From Boesenbergia rotunda (Eukaryota > Streptophyta > Magnoliopsida > Zingiberales > Zingiberaceae), in the NCBI GenBank assembly GCA_024364735.1, contig JAGFNQ010001190.1, positions 310,001 through 374,000 of the forward strand: a stretch of 64,000 nt of DNA, written 5' to 3'. Of this stretch, positions 22,104-33,183 are shown in pieces. The notes below the pieces were generated by a model. It saw only the letters and a program-made list of their open reading frames with translations, had not been told where the DNA came from and ran no database searches. The number at the start of each line of letters is the position of its first letter. The first letter of the stretch is position 1. The translations under genes and the position numbers were made by a program.

Positions 22104-23600
22104 TGTTGGGACCGGTAGATGAGCTGGAGGGGAGGTGATTAGCTCCGATTTGCGCCGTGATGATTTATCGCGGCGGAAGACTCGAGCAAACGTTAACACA
22201 AAGGATTTACTTGGTATCCACCCCGGACGGGTGACTAATCCAAGGATCCACTCTCCTCACACTCTCATACACTATGAAAGATCTCCTTCTTGAAGTGGAG
22301 AAACCTCTTACAAGCTTTCACAAAGATACAACAAGAATCTAAGCAAATACAAAATGAAATCTTACAAGATTTATAATGATAAGCTCAAGCTTTGCTTTCC
22401 TTGCTATCTTCAAGCTTGTGATTGCCTCTAGAACCTTGGAAATGCAGCAGCAATATCCTCCAAGGCTTCCCTTGAAATGACACTGATGAAGGAGAAGAAG
22501 GGGAGAAGAGTTATGGCTCAAAACCTGCGTGAAAACCCTTATACCCGACGCCTAGGATTTCCTAATCGATTACCAATCGATTACCACGTCATCTAGCCGT
22601 TCAACGGCTATTTTTCGAACCTTAATCGATTAGCCAATCGATTAAGACTGCCCTTAATCGATTGACCAATCGATTAAGGGAAGGTTGAATCGATTACCCA
22701 ATCGATTCAGCCACCTTCTGTTCTCGCACCAAAACTCTCTTAATCGATTACCCAATCGATTACAGTCCATCTTAATCGATTACCCAATCGATTACGGTCC
22801 TTCTTAATCAATTACCCAATTGATTAAGATCATTCTTAATCAATTACCCAATTGATTAAGATCCTTTCTGTTCTCGCGAGACAACAACACAATCGATCTC
22901 CCAATCGATTGAGTCCAACCTAACTTGTGTTCACGGTCAACCCCTTTGACCAACCTGGATTTCTTGGTCAACCCCTTTGACCAACCTGGATTTCTCCATC
23001 CTAGCTCTCAACTAGGACTTAACCTGATTCCCAACCAGGTTTGCCTAACTCTCGAGTTAGGTCTAGTCTCTCGGTAGACTTCCACCTTGTCAGCGTGCGA
23101 TCTACCCGATCCACCTGGACTTCACCTACTCCCACTAGGTCTTTTCCCATTGCCAGCGTGCGATCTCCCTGATCCACCTGGACTTCACCTAGTCCCACTA
23201 AGTGTGCCTAGTCCCACTAGGTCTTTTCCCATGCCAGCGTGCGATCTCCCCGATCCACCTGGACTTCACCTAGTCCCACTAGGTGTGTCTAGTCCCACTA
23301 GGTCTTTTCCCATGTCAGCGTGCAATCTATCCGATCCACCTGGACTTCACCTAGTCCCACTAGGTGTGCCTAGTCCCACTAGGTCTTTTCCCATGCCAGC
23401 GTGCAATCTCCCTGATTCACCTGGACTTCACTTAGTCAAGTCTCCAGTAAACCTTGACCCACTTGACATCATACGACATTCAAACATAATTATCAAACAT
23501 CGAAACATCCAAATATAAGCTCACCAAGCTTATCAGACATCGGCTCACCCGAGCCTAGTCAACCTAGGTCAACCCTGACCTAACCAAGATTGCACCAACA
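22104..23600 (-). repeat. 5' LTR of gag-only copia, copy 2
   Basis: 1497 bp, TGTTGGGACC...TGCACCAACA on the plus strand. TATA-like box 22536-22545 (minus); paired-palindrome array 22561-22911; proximal hairpin array 23092-23440, with one more unit than copy 1. Several units that read AATCAATT/AATTGATT in copy 1 read AATCGATT/AATCGATT here. Confidence 0.9.
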
Positions 23601-24813
23601 AGATTTTCAATATTGGAAATCGAAGATAGAGTTTTATTTGAAGACAAACATGAGCATATGGTTCTCGGTCAAAGAAGGTTTCATCCCTCCAAGAGATGTT
23701 GAAGGAAAAGATCTCGATTTCTCAAGTTGGTCGGCTGAGCAAATAAGAAAGAGTGAAGCAAATGCCAAAGCGGTGGTCACTTTGCAATGCGGGTTGACCA
23801 AGGAGGAGTTGATCAAGGTCGGTCCTTTTACAAGTGCTAAAGATCTTTGGAACAAAATCATTGAGCTCCACGAAGGAACTCAAGACACCCGAATAGCCAA
23901 GAAGGACCTCCTTCACAATCAACTCCAAAATCTGTCTATGGAAGAAAATGAAAAGGTAAGTGAACTCCATGGATGATTCAAAGAGATCCTCAATGGCCTT
24001 CACTCCATCAATGAAAAGGTAGAAAACCGGGATCTAGTAAGGTTAGTTCTAAAAGCTTTTCCAAGGAATACATTGTGGTCATCCATGGTGGATGCCTACA
24101 AGGTTTCCAAGGATCTTTCCTTAGTTAAGTTAGAAGATCTATTTTGTGAAATGGAATTACATGAGATCTCTAACCAAGGCTCCAAAGAGAAAGGGGTTGC
24201 TTTTGTGGCAGGAAAGGAGGAGAAGCGCACCCATCACTTTGCTTTCATGGCACTAGAGGAGTCAAAAGAGGAAAGTGATGATGAATCAAGTAGCTCCTCA
24301 ACCGCGCCTTCATCATCCTCGGATGATGAAGAGGTAACCACTCCCGAGTTAGATAAGTGCTATAGAGCTATCGCATGTTTAACCAAATTGTTAAAGAAAT
24401 CAAAGAATAAGGTTAAGTCATTGAAATTGGAAGTAGAACATTTAAAAACCTCTAAGGATGAGGTAATTGATGACTTGCATGTTAAGACCCTTGAGAATGA
24501 CAATAAGGACTTAAAGAGCAAAGTTGAAAATCTCAAGAATATTCTTGAGAAGTTTTCAACTAGCTCTAAAACTCTAGACATGATACTAAATTCACAAAAA
24601 GCGGTTTACAACAAGGTTGGTTTGGGTTACCAACCTAAAGAACCTAGTGTCATATCTTTAATGTCAAGAACCCATTTTAGATCATCAAATGATTCTAAGG
24701 TTCAAAAAGTCAAAAAGAAATTGACTAAGGCATGGGTGCCAAAGTCATTCATTGTAGATTCCTTAGGTCCCAAAATTTGGATACCTAAAACTTCAATATT
24801 TAGAATTGTATAA
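23601..24813 (+). pseudogene. SIRE-like copia gag, 5'-truncated with a stop
   Basis: The frame enters from the left without its own start (FQYWKSKIEFYLKTN) and carries the full plant copia gag middle: W-FSVKEGF, KSEANAKAVVTLQCGL, LWNKIIELHEGT and LLHNQLQNLSMEENEKVSEL. An in-frame TGA at 23973 follows LHG. The frame reopens at once with FKEILNGLHSINEKV and continues to a TAA at 24811, through an acidic Ser-rich block, a coiled-coil-like Lys/Leu region and a WVPK tail. No zinc knuckle is visible. The left end abuts the gag-only LTR exactly, with no target duplication. Confidence 0.8.
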
Positions 24814-25170
24814 GCATTAATTGAGGGGGAGCATCTATCAACATAGGTTGTTGATAAGTGGTGCTCTAAACCCAAGGCTAAAGTTACACTAGTTTCAAAA
24901 TAAGTCAACAAGCCTTGGAAATTGTTTTTATATATTGCTTGAAGGGTTTAGATTCATACATAATTTGCTCTTGCCATGAATTGCTTAGAATTGTATAAGC
25001 ATTAATTGAGGGGAGCATCTATCAACATAGGTTGTTGATAAGTGGTGCTCTAAACCCAAGGCTAAAGTTACACTAGTTTCAAAATAAGTCAACAAGCCTT
25101 GGAAATTGTTTTTATATATTACATGAAGGGTTTAGATTCACACATAATTTGCTCTTGCCATGGATTGCTT
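24801..25170 (+). repeat. 185-bp tandem duplication
   Basis: Two nearly identical copies, 24801-24985 and 24986-25170. Both begin TAGAATTGTATAAGC and include a purine tract (TTGAGGGGGAGC in the first, one G shorter in the second). The first copy overlaps the gag stop codon. Confidence 0.85.
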
Positions 25171-27166
25171 AGAATAATTGGTTTTCTTATAGCAATTGAT
25201 GTTTTACTGCAATTTATGTTTTTATGAAATTTCACTTAAGTAGTAAGGAAATTTTCATGCAATGAATGATAGTATATTCATGCTTCAAAATAAACCAACT
25301 AGTTTTGAAAAGGAAAAATATATTGCATGAATGATTTAGGTTGAATCATGACAATGGATTGCTATAGTTTACGGTAAATCTAGAAGTTAGCCAAAATATC
25401 AAAATCACAGTTTTTTTTTGGAATAACTGATGATATATCTTAGGCTTAAGTACTTCTTTAATGTGTTGGAGGTGAACATGATCAAATATGTCATGATTTA
25501 CTCTATGTGCTATTAACATTAGTCTATTGTATGAAAATTTTGATTAAGAACAGTATGCTCACATAGTTATGATGTTTCAAAATTCAGCACTCAAGTTCCA
25601 CGATTTGCTATAAAGTCTAATTATCAAGGTAGATCTGATTATCAAAATTGTTTGGAATAAACATGATCATAATTGGAATATTTTGATACACACATGATCA
25701 TACTTTGATACTCATGTTGTATAGGTATGTTTGGAAAATCGATTATATTTTGATATTATCTTGATACAAAAATGCTGGACAGAGTTGGGGATTATGAAAT
25801 TGATAAATATTTTGAACAAACTTGATCATCCATTGACCTTGATATAAATTTAATATTGACTTGATACAAATCTGTTTTGAAGTATCCAACTTAGATTTTG
25901 GGAACCTGATCATGCTTTGATACAAACATGTTTTGATATTCAATTTCATGCTTAGAAAATATTGATCATGCTCTGACACAAATCATGACATATATTTTTG
26001 ATTAAGGAAACCCTTAGAATCAAATGGATTACCTCTATGCTTTGACACAAATCATGTTGATCATTTTGGGAAATGGATTTTAGTTAAAAGAAACCCTTTA
26101 GGATCAATGGGATTGAATCTAATTGAATTAGGGTTTCTGAAATCTCGTTTCTGAAACTGTACAATGAAACAAATCTGATTTCAGAGTTTCTGAAACTCAG
26201 TTTCTGAAATCTGGTTCAGAAAACCTCTCTGTATCAAACCAGATCGGTCCACGGACTGATCAGGACTCACCCTGATTGGTCCATCGATCGATCCAGGAAA
26301 GTTTAATCGGTCTGGTGACCGATCAGATCAATACTGAATCTCAGATCATTCCAAATTGTATCAGACCACTCCTCAGACCAATCCCCCTTCATCAATTTTG
26401 ATGAAGTATCAATAGAACTGAGTAGTAGGATGATGGTCAAGATACTTGGAACAAAACCTAATACTGATTTGATACAAACCTATGTTGGAATGTTCAAATT
26501 CATAAGAAAGGGTTTGTTGAGTCATGACTCTTGGTCTTAATGTCGTGTTTCAGAATTTTTTCTGAAATGACGAATATTAATGGAGTCTACACCTTTGTTT
26601 TGGAATGCAAATTGTTAATGCAGTCTGATCAGGAATGTATCAGAGTTTCAGAAATGTGTCTGAAATCTGATCGATCCCCAGACTAATCAGACATTTTTCC
26701 TGTATCAAGTAATCAACGAATCTGATCGGTTACGGAGACCAATCAGAATTATGTGTCGGATACAGCTGCATTCCTTACTTGTCATATGAAACATATACAT
26801 GTTTGACCATGACATACTTCTGTATATGTTTTCATGTGAAATTCACACTTTTTGGCGCATGATGCATATACATTGTTGCCATGATACATTTATGCTATAT
26901 GCCCTTCATATGCAATTCATAATTATCTTTGATTATTTTGGATTTGGGGAGAGACCCGTGGTTGAGGGGGAGTGTGGTTAAACTTAACAGCCCCTCTAGA
27001 CCCTTTTTCGATGTTCGACAAGGGGGGAGAGAGTGGTTGGTTAAGTTTAGGATGATTATATTGTCGGGGGAGGGTCCTGATTCCCCTATGATTCTGAAAT
27101 TTGAGAAAATTGATTGAGAATCCCTAAACATAAAATCGGGTTGTCAAACAACAAAAAGGGGGAGAT
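25171..27166 (+). other. Copia 3' internal region without pol
   Basis: About 2 kb with no domain; protease, integrase, RT and RNase H are absent. Degenerate short repeats with TGATACAAA and CATGATCAT recur at 25600-26000. At 26242-26335 and 26660-26750 there are GATCGGTC/GACCGATC words like those in this element's own LTR. Purine tracts occur near 26941 and 27020, and the polypurine tract CAAAAAGGGGGAGAT ends at 27166. Confidence 0.7.
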
Positions 27167-27281
27167 TGTTGATGCAGTCTGACCCTGATTGTTGTTTTGG
27201 TGTTGACATTGATTTTAGTTTAGGTTGATGATTATGATTATGATTAAGTCCTGATCGGGGATTAGGCACGGAATGATTGAA

Positions 27282-27720
27282 ATCCTAACTTGGAGGGTTA
27301 GGTGTGGAAAATCCTAGCTTGGAGGCCTAGGTGTGGAAAAGTCTTAACCTGGAGGGTTAGGTGTGGAAAATCCTAGCTTGGAGGGCTAGGTGTGGAAAAG
27401 TCCTAACCTGGAGGGTTAGGTGTGAAAAATCCTAGCTTGGAGGGCTAGGTGTGGAAAAGTCCTAACTCGGAGGGTTGGGTGAAAAGTCCTAGTTTGGAGG
27501 GCTAGGTGAAAAGTCCTAACTTGGAGGGTTAGGTGAAAAGTCCCAACTTGGAGGGTTAGGTGAAAAGTCCTAACTTGGAGGGCTAGGTGGATGAAATCCC
27601 GGCTTGGAGGGCCAGGACCTAGCTTGGAGGGCTAGGTTGGATGAAATCCTGGCTTGGAGGGTCAGGTCCCTAGCTTGGAGGGCTAGGTTGGGTGAAACCC
27701 TAGCTTGGAGGGCTAGGTTG
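27282..27720 (+). repeat. 31-bp hairpin tandem array, CCTARC-GYTAGG
   Basis: Sixteen units of about 27-32 bp, each of form CCTARC-TTGGAG-GGYTAGG. The first units alternate between CCTAAC/GTTAGG and CCTAGC/GCTAGG arms. About half the units pair perfectly; most others differ by one transition, several of them G-T wobble. Confidence 0.85.
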
Positions 27721-27724
27721 AAGC

Positions 27725-28335
27725 CCCTGGATCAGTCTGGTGATCGATCAGGGAAGTTGGCACGTTGCTCCTTCGTGGATCGGTCTGGTGACCGATCCAG
27801 CGATGACTGATCGGTCTGGTGACCGATCAGGGAGTATGTGTTTCACTCACTGCACGGCTCCTGATCGGTCTGGTGACCGATCAGGGAGCCCACAGTGAGT
27901 TGAGTTCTCCTGCTGATCTGCTCTTGATCGGTCTGGTGACCGATCTGGAACACTGTTCAGACCGTTCCGGAGAATGATCAAGTGTCGCGAGTTCCTCACT
28001 ATGACCGATCAGGACGGAGCCTGATCGGCCTGAGCATGACCTGATCGGTCCGGTGACCGATCAGGAGGCTCTCTGATCGGTCCGGTGACCGATCAGAAGG
28101 GTTGGACTGCGAAGCTCAGAAATCGCCCGGCAAAGGGGTGGATCGGTCTGGTGATCGATCCACAATCCGGGATCGGTCTAGTGATCGGTCCAGGAGAGTC
28201 TCAGAGAAATCACGATTTCTGATTGAGCGTTGGGGACCGATTAGGATGGAGCCTGATCGGTCTAAACCCAACCTGATCGGTCTGGTGACCGATCAGGAGG
28301 CCCTCTGATCGGTCCGGTGACCGATCACTTTAATT
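27725..28335 (+). repeat. Paired-palindrome array, GATCGGTC/GACCGATC
   Basis: About a dozen units of the form CTGATCGGTC-TGG-TGACCGATCAG with loop TGG or CGG, spaced irregularly. Several units are cut to a single word. They match the internal clusters at 26242-26335 and 26660-26750. Confidence 0.85.
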
Positions 28336-29367
28336 CAAATTGCACTATCAGACGCTCTGATCGCGTCTGAACGTATCTGATTCTCTGCGCTTGATCTCTG
28401 ATACTTGATTTTTTACTTGATATGCTGTGCTAATGCTCTGATTAAGCGTGCAGGTGACAGGGATGGATTCAAACACTCAAGGAGAGTCAATGGAGGTCTT
28501 TCCTTGGAGCAGGTTTGTCCATTTGCCATCTCAGGTTGCAACGGGCGTTGGCGCTGGCTGGAGCTGCTGACTGGGGCTAGGCTGAGGGAAGCTCAGGGAG
28601 TCCAGGAGAGCTCAGCAGGCTGGTGGTTGCAGGTGAGCAACTGGAGGCTGCAGTGAGATGGCTGTGACCTGGCGATCAGTGGAGGGACTTAAGCGCTTGG
28701 TAGCGAACAAGTCTCGACAACTTAGCAACTCAACGAAACAACTCTGATCAGAAACGCTACAGCTTGTGTTCTTACTACAACTTGTGTTCTGCTCGTGCGA
28801 TCTGTTGTTCCATCATCGTGAGCAAGCAACTGCAATCTTTGAAGCAACCATCTGTTACTTGAGCATTTGGAAAAAGAGTCAGAAGGCTTGGCGAGTCCAT
28901 CAGCGAGAAGACACGAAGAAGGGGATTCTTGCGTGAGATCTGCGCTGAGTGGAGCTCGGGAGAAGTTTGTCTGAGTTCTTGCTGTCCTAAGTGCTAAGTA
29001 AGATCTTTCTTGTGTTTCATTGTGCTTAAAACTCTATCTTTGTTGAAACGCTGTGGAGAGGTTACTCCACCGAGAAGGAGGTTGCTTACTATCCGGATTT
29101 TTCCGGGGCTTGATCTGCCGACGATCAAGGGATCACCCACCTTACAGGCACACCAAGGAGTAGGGGCAAGTTATCCCCGAACCTTGTAAATCCTCTTGTT
29201 AGCGTTCTTGTTCTTGTGATTAACTTAGGGTCTAGTTTACTGCATACTCTGTTTTATTGCTTCCGCTGTGCTACTAAACCTTTGAGTCGCAGAAATCTCA
29301 AAAGCGCCAAAAACTTCGAGTGTCTGGCTATATTCACCCCCCCTCTCTAGCCATCCAATTTCCAACA

Positions 29368-30300
29368 GGCTATATTATTCTTATAACACTCATGGGTGAT
29401 TGAAGTGGGTTATCGAAGATGTGATAGACGACAACAATTGCAACACAAATGGTAGGAGGAAATGGAAAGATGAGCATGATTATCCATTAAGGAAATGAAA
29501 ATAGAGAGGAATAAGGAATACACCTCCCCGCCAATAAATTTCAATTTGAACACTGTATTGTGTTGTACAGTTTAATATTGGTGAATATGGTTTCGTTGGC
29601 TATCCTTATGCTTGGATTGGTGGTGTGATTGTTCATTGTTAAGGGGATGAATTGGAATACTATAGTTCTATCAGTTTACTTGAAACAATATGCTTATGTA
29701 TATACTTAGGTTGATCATGATTTTCAAATTTGTGAGGAATCGAAATATGAGATTATTACTAGTTTTCAAATTGGACAGAAATGTTGTAGAATGTTATAGG
29801 AATATCAGACAAAAGGTATATATATTTTTCTAATATTTTAATATAAGAGTTTTTGATTTTTTTATATTTTCGGGACTTTCCGTTAATTTATATTAGCGTT
29901 GTTCTGGTCAGTTACACTAACGTTATTAAAGTATTAGGACCGCGATGTAATTTTTTGAAAGTATAAGGGCCGTGATGTTATTTTGAAATATAATTGTCTA
30001 AAAATATAACGATCATGATATAATTTTCAAAAATACAAGGACTGAGATATATTTCTCCAAATTATAGGCGATCGAAATGTAATTACTTTTTTTATTGCAA
30101 TTCTAATAATTATTTGGTGGATAGCTTATCCAATACCCCGCGTCATATTCCTGGGTTATTCGACGAATCATCCACCGTCGGTTTACCATCCAACGGCCTC
30201 AGTGAACGCCTGCCGCCCATTTGTGCGCCCCGGGTCTCCACTGTCTCCGCCCCACTGGTTCCGCTTTCCCTTTCGGTGTGCTCTCGCCTCGCTCGCTTCC
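29368..30300. other. Intergenic spacer upstream of B12D
   Basis: No gene is seen. A degenerate repeat of about 40-50 bp, with TATAAGGACCGYGATGTAATTTT-like phrases, occupies roughly 29930-30080. The last 150 bp (from about 30150) become GC-rich and are probably promoter and 5' UTR of the B12D gene. Confidence 0.5.
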
Positions 30301-32350
30301 ATGGCTTCCTCCACCATGAATCGCTGGGTGAGGCTCGAGGTATGTCTCTCTCCTTTGTGTTTTCTTCTCATCGCGTCGCTCGCAGATGCTTTTGTGCGTT
30401 TTTTTTTTTGCTAGTTTTGTATCGGTGCTGTCGATCTTTTCGTTGTGATTAGGTGCTCCCTCTCTTTGCTGCTGTCGGTGTAGCGGTGGGGATCTGCGGA
30501 TTCCAGCTTGTTCGCAACTTACGCATCAACCCGGAAGTGAGGTACTTTGTAGATCTGAACTTCTACTCCAGTTTATCTTGATTGAATTGAATTTTCCACT
30601 CTGGATCGACTTAGGGCTAATACTCATGGAGCAATTGTAGTTTATGTTGTACGAGCAAAGAATTTGAGAAAATCAATGATTAGTTAAACGAGTCTGTGTA
30701 AATTAGCCGAAAGAGAAAAGGGACTTCTGCTTGCCAAAGGTTGATGATCACAAACAGAAGAATCTTTGTCCCAAAGGAGGAATATATGAATCCAACATAG
30801 TTGAATAAAAGTATTAGAAATTAAGAAGTAGATTGAGAGTAATCATACTTGTGTGAACTTCCAGATATATTTTGGATAGAATTTCGGAGACATTTATTGC
30901 TTGTAGATGAAACTTGGTGGTCATTGATTTCATGCAGGGACATAAAATGAGTAATCTCAATATTCTCCACAAATAAATAGTTGTGATTTATGCAAATCCT
31001 TGCATGGAAGGTTGATTTTAATATAAATTATGAACTAAAAATACTCCGTATTAGGAGCTCAAAAGACTTGAATATTTGAAATGTATCATTGCATGTTTCT
31101 TCTTTCCATAATTCAGAAAAACTTGCATTCGTTAAGTTGTACGGCTCTAGTAGCTGTTTCGCACTAGTTTCTCCCTGACTAGAGTTAGTTGCTCATATTC
31201 TGTAGCGAGGAAAGGCTGTTTTTAGTTTCTTTTACAATGTTTCCTTGTATAGATGTTTTTGTATCGAGAGTTCAAGATGTCTCATGAATATCATTTATAT
31301 TAATAGAAGAACTCACATCTCACTTTATGTATATTTCCCTCCTTACAACAAGTTGCTTCTAAAAGATTGCGACTGTAATGTTAGTTCAAACTAAATGCTT
31401 TTATTGGTCAGTTATGTTCTTTCGACGATATGAAGGCAGTTGTTATCCTTCCACATGTCGTAACCGCTTACCTTATTGGATGCAGTACCATGGTCCTGTA
31501 ATTATAGTATTTTGGGGATTTTGGAAGAAATGGGACTTGCTTGTAGTAACATCATGATACACCAAAGTGTAGGATTTAACTTGCACCTTAGTTTCTATGA
31601 TATCCGTATGTTAGAAATCTCTAAAGCATGAATTTTTCTCCATACATGAATCTAAATAACTCATATAATTCTACACAGGATTTTGTCATCGATATATAGC
31701 AAAATCGTGAAAACAAATAAATTGCGGAAGCGAAATAAAGTTGTAAATCTGACCCTGAATCGATGTTCGAAGCCGTGATCTCGACGTTGCCAAATCAACC
31801 TGATGATCAAGTAGCAAACCAAAAGCGAGCTTGATCTTCCATAGGGGTTAAGGTGAGGGTTGCTGTATCTCGTTTCCGGATGGAATGAAAGGAGAGTCAA
31901 GATCATCATAACCCTACGGGGACCCTTTATATAGCTTTAGAACCCGAATCTGTTAATAGCCCATCAATAATAATAATAGAAAAGCAAGTTAATGGATTTC
32001 TATATACATAATATTACATCCAATAAACCAAACTCATAATGAAGAAACAAAATCCAACACTGATATGATAGTCCTCCTCCTAGATATGAATAGTTCCTCT
32101 TTTTTGATCTGTTGGTAGCTGATGAGAACAGTAGCTTCATCTTCAGCTTCGAATTTTTATTTCACATGTATTAATGAATGTGCTACTGCTGAACTGCAGG
32201 GTTAACAAGGAAGGAAGAACTGCTGGAGTTCTGGAGAACTATGCCGAAGGAGAAAGATACGCAGAGCATAGACTCCGTAAACTTGTGCGCAACAGGGTGC
32301 CTGAGATCATGCCCGGAATTAACAGTTTCTTCACGAATCCATCCAAATGA
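30301..32350 (+). CDS. B12D: B12D family small mitochondrial protein
   Basis: Three exons: 30301-30339, 30453-30541 and 32200-32350, all with GT-AG introns, giving 92 residues. The order MNRWVRLE, PLFAAVGVAVGICGFQLVRN, INPEVR, then ENYAEGERY, EIMPGINSFF matches plant B12D proteins (Pfam B12D / complex I MLRQ-like, usually 85-95 residues). A hydrophobic segment (about residues 14-33) would anchor it in the inner mitochondrial membrane. Rice B12D has been linked to mitochondrial function under flooding, so a respiratory role is likely but not shown here. AATAAA at 32381 is a candidate polyadenylation signal. Intron 2 (1658 bp) contains a solo LTR. The next gene, GID2, is 1.3 kb downstream on the same strand. 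Confidence 0.92.
31609..32059 (-). mobile_element. Solo LTR in B12D intron 2
   Basis: About 451 bp. On the plus strand it begins TGTTAGAAATC and ends AATCCAACA, so in its own sense it runs TGTTGGATTTTG...TTTCTAACA. A TATA box (CTATATAAAGGG, minus strand) lies near 31925-31935, followed in element sense by a leader ending in CGCTTCCGCAATTTATTTG, common in copia LTRs. No clear target duplication (CCGTA versus CTGAT). It is antisense to the gene and does not touch the splice sites. Confidence 0.65.
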
Positions 32351-32668
32351 GGTATGCCAGAGAAAGCAGCTTGGAATGTCAATAAAACTCAAGTTATGCA
32401 AACTTGATACTTGTTGATGTTGTTGTTGTTGTTGTGGCTTTGGAGACTATGGTTGTGCCATCTTTCCTTACTCGTCCAAAAGCATTGTGTATTCACATGG
32501 TTCTTCAGAACTTCTTGGGTCTTGGCATCAATCTTGTGGTTTTTGATCCTAAGCAAAACAAGACAGAAGTTTCATATTCCATCTGGTTCGGGCGCACGTC
32601 GATTGCTCCCGCATACCCGTGTGCGCCTGACTAGGGAGTTTCTGTGTGACTTATCGGACCCATAGCGC

Positions 32669-33183
32669 TAGGGCTGTAAATGAATTAAGCCGCTCGTGAA
32701 CTATTCGGAGCTCGATTCGATAGAAGTTCGTTTGAGCTCGTTTAATAAAGCTCGTTAATATTAACGAACCAAACTCAAATTCAGCAGTATTCAGCTCGTT
32801 AGCTCGTGAACAGATTCGTTAATAAGCTCGTGAGCTAGTTCGTAAAATATAAAATTAATATTTAACATTAAATATATAATTTTGATACTTTTACATTTAA
32901 TAAATATAAAATATCCAATAAAGCTCATTTGCATAAATAAAATCATAGATTTTAGTAAATATTTTATATTTTTTAGAATATATAATTTATTTTTTCAATA
33001 AATTAATGAATAATTTAATTAATAATTTATATTTGATAAGTTCGTTTAGGGCTCGATTAGGCTCGAATATGCTCGCGAGCCATCACTATATTCGATAAAT
33101 TAAGCTCAAGCTCGGCTCGATAATAAACGAACCAAACTTAAACTCTCAGGTATTTAGCTCGGCTCGATTGAATTACAACCCTA
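32669..33183. mobile_element. hAT-like MITE with perfect 8-bp TSD
   Basis: 515 bp flanked by CATAGCGC at 32661-32668 and 33184-33191. Terminal inverted repeats are TAGGGCTGTAAATGAAT and, reversed, TAGGGTTGTAATTCAAT, continuing into AAGCCGCTC/CGAGCCGAG. The interior is rich in GAGCTCG-type words (GCTCGTT, GCTCGAT). No transposase. The 8-bp duplication fits the hAT superfamily. Confidence 0.85.

Larger units (their letters stand above)
18185..23600 (-). mobile_element. Gag-only SIRE-like copia element (copy 2), gapped
   Basis: Same layout as 6169-12614: 3' LTR 18185-19527, polypurine tract just right of it, internal region, gag 21119-22029, PBS 22090-22101 and 5' LTR 22104-23600. A 25-N gap lies at 20950-20974. 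The flanks do not match: CTGAC in Tat sequence on the left, AGATT in copia gag sequence on the right. The left half carries many small deletions relative to copy 1. It may be a true element, or two halves joined by the assembler. Confidence 0.8.
27167..29367 (+). repeat. SIRE-like copia 3' LTR (family B)
   Basis: 2201 bp from TGTTGATGCAG, directly after the polypurine tract, to TTTCCAACA. Its terminal CACCCCCCCTCTCTAGCCATCC block is shared, in reverse, with the LTR fragment at 57414. It holds two arrays: about 31-bp hairpin units (27282-27720) and GATCGGTC/GACCGATC pairs (27725-28335). I see no clear TATA box after the second array. Small frames inside are repeat artefacts. Confidence 0.85.

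Noticed and set aside
27604..28308. Arg/Asp/Ser-rich repeat proteins (DRSGDRS units)
   Set aside because: Translation of the GATCGGTC palindrome array in an LTR.
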